Origin: Salinimicrobium terrae DSM 17865
GTDB lineage: Bacteria > Bacteroidota > Bacteroidia > Flavobacteriales > Flavobacteriaceae
Assembly (NCBI RefSeq): GCF_000424665.1
Contig: NZ_AUKI01000016.1
Coordinates: forward strand, 310,001-374,000
DNA length: 64,000 bases
Direction: 5' to 3'
Shown here: positions 60,163 through 64,000 of the stretch, piece by piece
Position numbering within the stretch: the first letter of the stretch is position 1
How the letters are laid out: the number at the start of each line of letters is the position of its first letter
Program-made: the position numbers and the translations under genes
The notes under the pieces: generated by a model
What the model saw: the letters and a program-made list of their open reading frames with translations, nothing else
What the model was told of the DNA's origin: nothing
Databases searched by the model: none

Positions 60163-61949
60163 TGGCAGCGACGGTTCCAGCGGCAGAGAACGATTTTTTT
60201 AAATCCAAAGTCTTAGGCCATCCCGCCGGCCTGTTTGTTCTTTTCTTTACAGAAATGTGGGAACGCTTCTCATTCTACGGAATGAGAGTGCTTCTTATTA
60301 ACTTCCTTACAATGGCTATTGTTGGAGTTGATAATCCCGGCTGGGGTTGGAGTGCAGAGAATGCAGGTGCTCTTTTCGGAACCTATGCAGGATTGCTTTA
60401 CCTCACTCCAATTGCGGGTGGTATTATTGCGGATAAAATTACCGGCTATCGTTGGGCAGTAGTTATTGGTGCAGCGATTATGACTTTGGGTCATGCTTCT
60501 ATGGCCTTTGAAACAGAATTCTCCCTCTACTTTGGTCTTGCCTTGCTTGTGATAGGTACAGGTTTTTTTAAGCCGAATATTACCTCTATCATTTCTGAAA
60601 TGTATGACGGCAAACCTGATAAAAAAGATGGTGCCTATACTATCTTTTATATGGGTGTAAATGCCGGCGCATTCTTTGGAATGCTGCTGTGCGGCTATCT
60701 GGCCGAAAGGGTAGGATGGAGCTGGGGCTTTGGTCTTGCCGGAATTTTTATGTTATTGGGAACCCTGCAGTTCTGGCTTGCAAAACCGCTTTTTGGAAAT
60801 ATAGGTGGAGTACCAGATAAAGCTAAACTGGCCGAAGAAAAGCGCAAAGAAGAAGCATCGGGGATAAAGGACCATTCTCATAACCCGTTTACCCTCCTGG
60901 ATAAAATCCTTATTGTTGCAACCTCGGTAATTGGGTTGCTTTATTTGATTAATGATCCGGTTTCCAGGATTGGCAGTTTAAATCTTCTGCCTGCAGTTAT
61001 GCCATTTGACTTTCGGGGAGAGCCTTTTTCGGGGCCGCTTGCATTAGCTTTAATTGGGCTTGTATTGTTTCTCTTCCTTGTAATTTCAAGAATTTCCCGC
61101 TATGCAAAAATAGTTCGTGACCGAATGATCGCGGTAATTATTTTTGCCTTTTTCACAGTATTTTTTTGGATGTCATTTGAGCAAGGAGCTACATCACTTA
61201 TCATTTTTGCCCGTGATTCTGTAGATCGTATCCTGACTGGAACCGGTGCTACAGTGTTTAACGTATTTAATACGCTTCTGACCGTGGTTCCGTTGATGAT
61301 AATCACCTGGGTGCTCTTCTTGTTGTGGAAGCAGACATACAAGCGTGTTTTAGGTTCTAACATTGTGCTGGTCATTTGTTTTGGGCTTATTTGGGCAGTA
61401 GTGATCTGGATGTTGGTGAGAGATTTTCAGGGAGATAAGACCGAGATCACCGTTTCCTGGTTCAGTATTATTAACTCTTTCTTTATTATTGTCTTTGCTT
61501 CCTTCTTTTCAAAATGGTGGGAAAGCAAGTATAATCCTTCCGCAGCATGGAAATATAGTTTTGGTTTGATACTCTTAGGATTAGGATTTGGATTGCTGGC
61601 TTTTGGTTCCCATGGAGTTGCCGAAGGTGCAAAAGTGAGTATGGTTTGGCTTATTCTGGCTTATCTATTCCACACCCTTGGTGAACTTTGCTTATCACCG
61701 CTCGGGCTTTCTTATGTAAGTAAACTGGTGCCGGCGAGGATGATTGCGTTTATGTTCGGGATGTGGTACCTGGCGATTGCAATTGGTAATAAACTTGCTG
61801 GTTCTTTTGGAGGAATGATCAATAAAATTTCTGAAGAGTACAGTTTATCTGTCTTCTTTCTTATTTTCACTGTAGTTCCAATAGGCGCAGGAATATTGGT
61901 CGCTCTTTTAAATCCTTTACTGAAGAAATTGATGCACGGGATTAAATAA
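60162..61949 (+). CDS. Peptide MFS transporter (POT family)
   Basis: The 595-residue transporter has FFTEMWERFSFYGMRVLL near residue 30 (ExxERF motif), LVIGTGFFKPNITSIISEMY near residue 130, and YLFHTLGELCLSPLGLSYV near residue 505 (PTR2 signature), with about fourteen membrane segments. It is a tandem paralogue of the preceding gene and shares one base with its stop. Together with the peptidase, it forms a peptide-scavenging operon: dipeptides cut in the periplasm are imported with protons. A terminator follows. Confidence 0.92.
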   Translation: MAATVPAAENDFFKSKVLGHPAGLFVLFFTEMWERFSFYGMRVLLINFLTMAIVGVDNPGWGWSAENAGALFGTYAGLLYLTPIAGGIIADKITGYRWAVVIGAAIMTLGHASMAFETEFSLYFGLALLVIGTGFFKPNITSIISEMYDGKPDKKDGAYTIFYMGVNAGAFFGMLLCGYLAERVGWSWGFGLAGIFMLLGTLQFWLAKPLFGNIGGVPDKAKLAEEKRKEEASGIKDHSHNPFTLLDKILIVATSVIGLLYLINDPVSRIGSLNLLPAVMPFDFRGEPFSGPLALALIGLVLFLFLVISRISRYAKIVRDRMIAVIIFAFFTVFFWMSFEQGATSLIIFARDSVDRILTGTGATVFNVFNTLLTVVPLMIITWVLFLLWKQTYKRVLGSNIVLVICFGLIWAVVIWMLVRDFQGDKTEITVSWFSIINSFFIIVFASFFSKWWESKYNPSAAWKYSFGLILLGLGFGLLAFGSHGVAEGAKVSMVWLILAYLFHTLGELCLSPLGLSYVSKLVPARMIAFMFGMWYLAIAIGNKLAGSFGGMINKISEEYSLSVFFLIFTVVPIGAGILVALLNPLLKKLMHGIK

Positions 61950-61969
61950 ATAATTCTTAAAAATTTATT

Positions 61970-62004
61970 TTTACGCCCTTCTCTGTGGAGGGCGTAAATT
62001 TTTT
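61970..62004 (+). terminator. Rho-independent terminator
   Basis: TTTACGCCC ... GGGCGTAAA is a 9-bp stem with an 11-base loop followed by six T, 20 bases after the second transporter. Confidence 0.87.
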
Positions 62005-62043
62005 AAAATTAGGAACGACTATTGCTAAGGAGAAAGAAAAAGC

Positions 62044-62595
62044 ATGGAAAAAATTATTCTCAGCATTGTTATTTTGCTTTTTATGGCACCCGCTGTGGTT
62101 TCCCAGGAGATTAGGTGGATGACCATGAATGATGCACTTGAGGCTCAAAAGAAAAAACCGAAAAAAATATTTCTTGATGCTTACACCACGTGGTGTGGCC
62201 CCTGTAAATTACTTGATAAAAATACTTTTTCTAATGAGGATGTTATCAAGTATATAAACAAACATTACTATCCTGTAAAATTCAATGCCGAAGGTGTAGA
62301 AGTGGTAAATTACCGGGAGCACACTTTTACCAATCCGGAGTACGACCCCCTTAGGAAAGGACGCAACAGCACCCATCAGTTTGCCCGGGCCATGAAGATC
62401 ACGGGTTATCCCAGCCTTGTCTTTTTTGATGAAAAAGGAGCTCTTATTGGTCCCATCCCCGGCTATAGAAATCCGCACCAACTCGAATTGTTTCTTAAGC
62501 TCTTTGTTGATGAGGATTACAAGAAGATCAACAGCCCTGAAGCCTTCCAGACTTATTCGGCAGGATTTGAAAACGAATTTAAGGTTTCAAACTAA
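62044..62595 (+). CDS. Secreted thioredoxin-fold protein
   Basis: A 183-residue protein with a signal peptide (to VVSQEIRW, about residue 22). A thioredoxin-like domain carries TTWCGPCKLLDKNTF, the CxxC redox motif near residue 57, and GYPSLVFFDEKG with the cis-Pro near residue 122. It is a periplasmic thiol-disulfide protein of the DUF255/thioredoxin_7 style. Partner unknown. It stands alone between the transporter operon terminator and comEC. Confidence 0.88.
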   Translation: MEKIILSIVILLFMAPAVVSQEIRWMTMNDALEAQKKKPKKIFLDAYTTWCGPCKLLDKNTFSNEDVIKYINKHYYPVKFNAEGVEVVNYREHTFTNPEYDPLRKGRNSTHQFARAMKITGYPSLVFFDEKGALIGPIPGYRNPHQLELFLKLFVDEDYKKINSPEAFQTYSAGFENEFKVSN

Positions 62596-62658
62596 ATTTT
62601 AATACCCTTCCCTTTCTATACCTCATTTAGATTTTAATCGTTGTAAAATCTTTTTCTT

Positions 62659-64000
62659 TTATTCAATAATATATGCTCCATTTTCCCCGGTATAATGGAA
62701 AAAAACATCGTTTTCCGCAGCAGTTATTTTCCATCTTTTTATAAAAGAAGGGTAATTGCTGCCATCGGCAATGATAACTTGCGGCTTATTGTCTTTTAAA
62801 ACCCGTTCCAGGTTCAGTCGGGGAGAACCGGTGAGAAGCAGATAAGGTTTGGAGGGAATTGTTTGTGGAAGAATTCCGGAGCTGTCAAGTACTATCAAAA
62901 AATGCTCTTTTAGAAGGTATACGTTCTCCAGGTTTTTTTCTTCCAGGTTTGAAAATTTTTGGCCTACCATGTAATTCCGGAGAAGTTTCAGGTCCCTTGC
63001 AGTTGCCGGAAGATCATGGTAGACTTCAAGTTTCTTGGAATTCTGTTTTGCAATTATGCTGCTTCGGCTTTTATGGAAGATAATTAGCTGCTCGTCCTGT
63101 TGAAATTCAGAAAAAAGATAAATTACCTGAAGAACGACCACACTGAAAAGAACGGCTATGATTCTTTTATACTTGAAAGTTCGCCATAGCAGAAAGATTA
63201 GGAAAAAGAAAAAATACCAGCCAAACACCTCGGACAGGTTAAATGGAATATCCTTAAAAAGAAATTTTTCGTGGCCTGCAATCCAGTCTACTGTTCTAAT
63301 AAGAATTTTAATGATGTACTCATAAGTGATGGCAAGAAAAGAAGGCAATATATTTATAACAGCCAGAATAATTACCAGCACACCCATCATAAGGATGAGG
63401 CCCAGAAATGGAAGGATGAGCAGGTTTGTAAGGAAGAAAAGTCCGGGGAACTGGTGAAAGTAATATAGACTGAGAGGTAGAACTCCCACCTGAGCGGCAA
63501 TTGTAACTGTAAGCAAATCCCAAAAATATTTCATGATCCTGTTAGGGGGAGAGTATAGACGGCGCAACAAAGGTTGAAAAAGTATAATGGAAAGCACTGC
63601 AAGGTAGCTCAACTGAAATCCTACTTCGAAGACCCATTGTGGCCTAATGAGCAGTAGCAGCATAAGGGACAGAAAAATGGAATTTAGTGAACTTGTGCGC
63701 CTGTTGATCTCCAAACCAACCGCCAGGAAACTGAACATGGTCACCGACCTCACCACCGAAGGAGAAAGTCCTGCAAGCACAGCGAATCCCCAAAGGCATA
63801 CGATGATACATAAAGTCTTTATGATTTTGCCATTTTTGATCCTTGTAAGAGGTTTGAATAGCCAATGAAGGAGCAATAAAATAATTCCCACATGCAACCC
63901 TGAAACCGCAAGGATATGAATGGCTCCCGATGCCGCAAAGTTGTTGTAGGTTTCGGCAGAGATATCCTGCTTTTGACCTAGTAAAAGAGCCTGCACTAGT
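62659..64000 (-). CDS. comEC: ComEC/Rec2 family competence protein, N-terminus beyond window
   Basis: The minus-strand frame is open to the window edge, so the N-terminal part is missing. The visible 446 codons begin in the Competence domain (NNFAASGAIHILAVSGLHVG, the conserved AVSGLHVG motif). About eight membrane segments follow, then a short C-terminal soluble part that looks like a reduced metallo-beta-lactamase-like region without its metal motif, as in several Bacteroidota. ComEC forms the inner membrane channel for single-stranded DNA uptake. The GTG at 63996 is internal. Confidence 0.9.
   Translation of the reverse strand, partial: LVQALLLGQKQDISAETYNNFAASGAIHILAVSGLHVGIILLLLHWLFKPLTRIKNGKIIKTLCIIVCLWGFAVLAGLSPSVVRSVTMFSFLAVGLEINRRTSSLNSIFLSLMLLLLIRPQWVFEVGFQLSYLAVLSIILFQPLLRRLYSPPNRIMKYFWDLLTVTIAAQVGVLPLSLYYFHQFPGLFFLTNLLILPFLGLILMMGVLVIILAVINILPSFLAITYEYIIKILIRTVDWIAGHEKFLFKDIPFNLSEVFGWYFFFFLIFLLWRTFKYKRIIAVLFSVVVLQVIYLFSEFQQDEQLIIFHKSRSSIIAKQNSKKLEVYHDLPATARDLKLLRNYMVGQKFSNLEEKNLENVYLLKEHFLIVLDSSGILPQTIPSKPYLLLTGSPRLNLERVLKDNKPQVIIADGSNYPSFIKRWKITAAENDVFFHYTGENGAYIIE

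Noticed and set aside
62885-62912. AAAAAATGCTCTTTTAGAAGG in comEC as a palindrome copy
   Set aside because: Similarity to the repeat is limited to A/T runs and the arms do not pair well.

Overview
The window looks like a chromosome segment of a marine or salt-adapted member of the Flavobacteriaceae (Bacteroidota, Gramella/Salegentibacter-like). The evidence is AT-rich DNA, Bacteroidota-type -7 promoter boxes (TAnnTTTG), lipoproteins with short lipoboxes, a mevalonate pathway with a GYDIA-type GHMP kinase, a lipoprotein-type LptC, and the short arginine decarboxylase/agmatinase/deoxyhypusine-synthase-like polyamine operon typical of the phylum. I see no rRNA, CRISPR array, prophage or intact insertion sequence. 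One tRNA (Phe) is present.

Layout. 0-7.8 kb: a partial SDR, an HI0933-type flavoprotein and a second SDR. Then a mevalonate-decarboxylase/GHMP kinase/UbiA prenyltransferase run, into which a damaged DUF4160 gene and its DUF2442 partner are inserted, and an RluB-like protein lacking the usual catalytic Asp. 8-11.3 kb: polyamine operon. 11.7-21.9 kb: a tightly packed minus-strand operon that pairs arsenosugar genes (ArsS radical SAM, TIGR04282-type glycosyltransferase, AhpD-like protein) with MsrB, purine nucleoside phosphorylase, an FAD/Fe-S redox pair and three glycosyltransferases. 22-25.7 kb: small membrane protein, sulfotransferase, DUF4168 protein, zinc alcohol dehydrogenase. 25.8-30.6 kb: thrA-thrB-thrC operon, preceded by an unlisted small ORF whose 31-residue product is rich in Thr, Ile and Met, a likely attenuation leader peptide. 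31-45.5 kb: assorted single genes (duplicated DUF7282 lipoprotein, D-threonine-aldolase-like enzyme, DUF418, DUF808, amidohydrolase, OFA transporter, ECF sigma factor with membrane partner, PqiA, ferric reductase-like protein, two tiny membrane proteins). 45.6-53.4 kb: tRNA-Phe, then coaX, outer membrane protein, TPR protein, lptC, CBS/CorC protein and PpiD-like isomerase. 53.6-55.8 kb: second mevalonate locus (HMG-CoA reductase and GYDIA kinase). 56-64 kb: DPP-IV-like peptidase with two POT peptide transporters, a thioredoxin-fold protein and the start of comEC.

How it fits together. The two mevalonate loci together give HMG-CoA reductase, two GHMP kinases, the decarboxylase and a prenyl lipid transferase; HMG-CoA synthase is not here. 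The arsenosugar operon has the radical SAM step and plausible downstream steps but no ArsM methyltransferase. A short palindromic repeat family recurs just after the stop codons of minus-strand genes, with one copy read in frame inside the GYDIA kinase gene. All functional calls come from motif recognition by eye; nothing was searched against a database.
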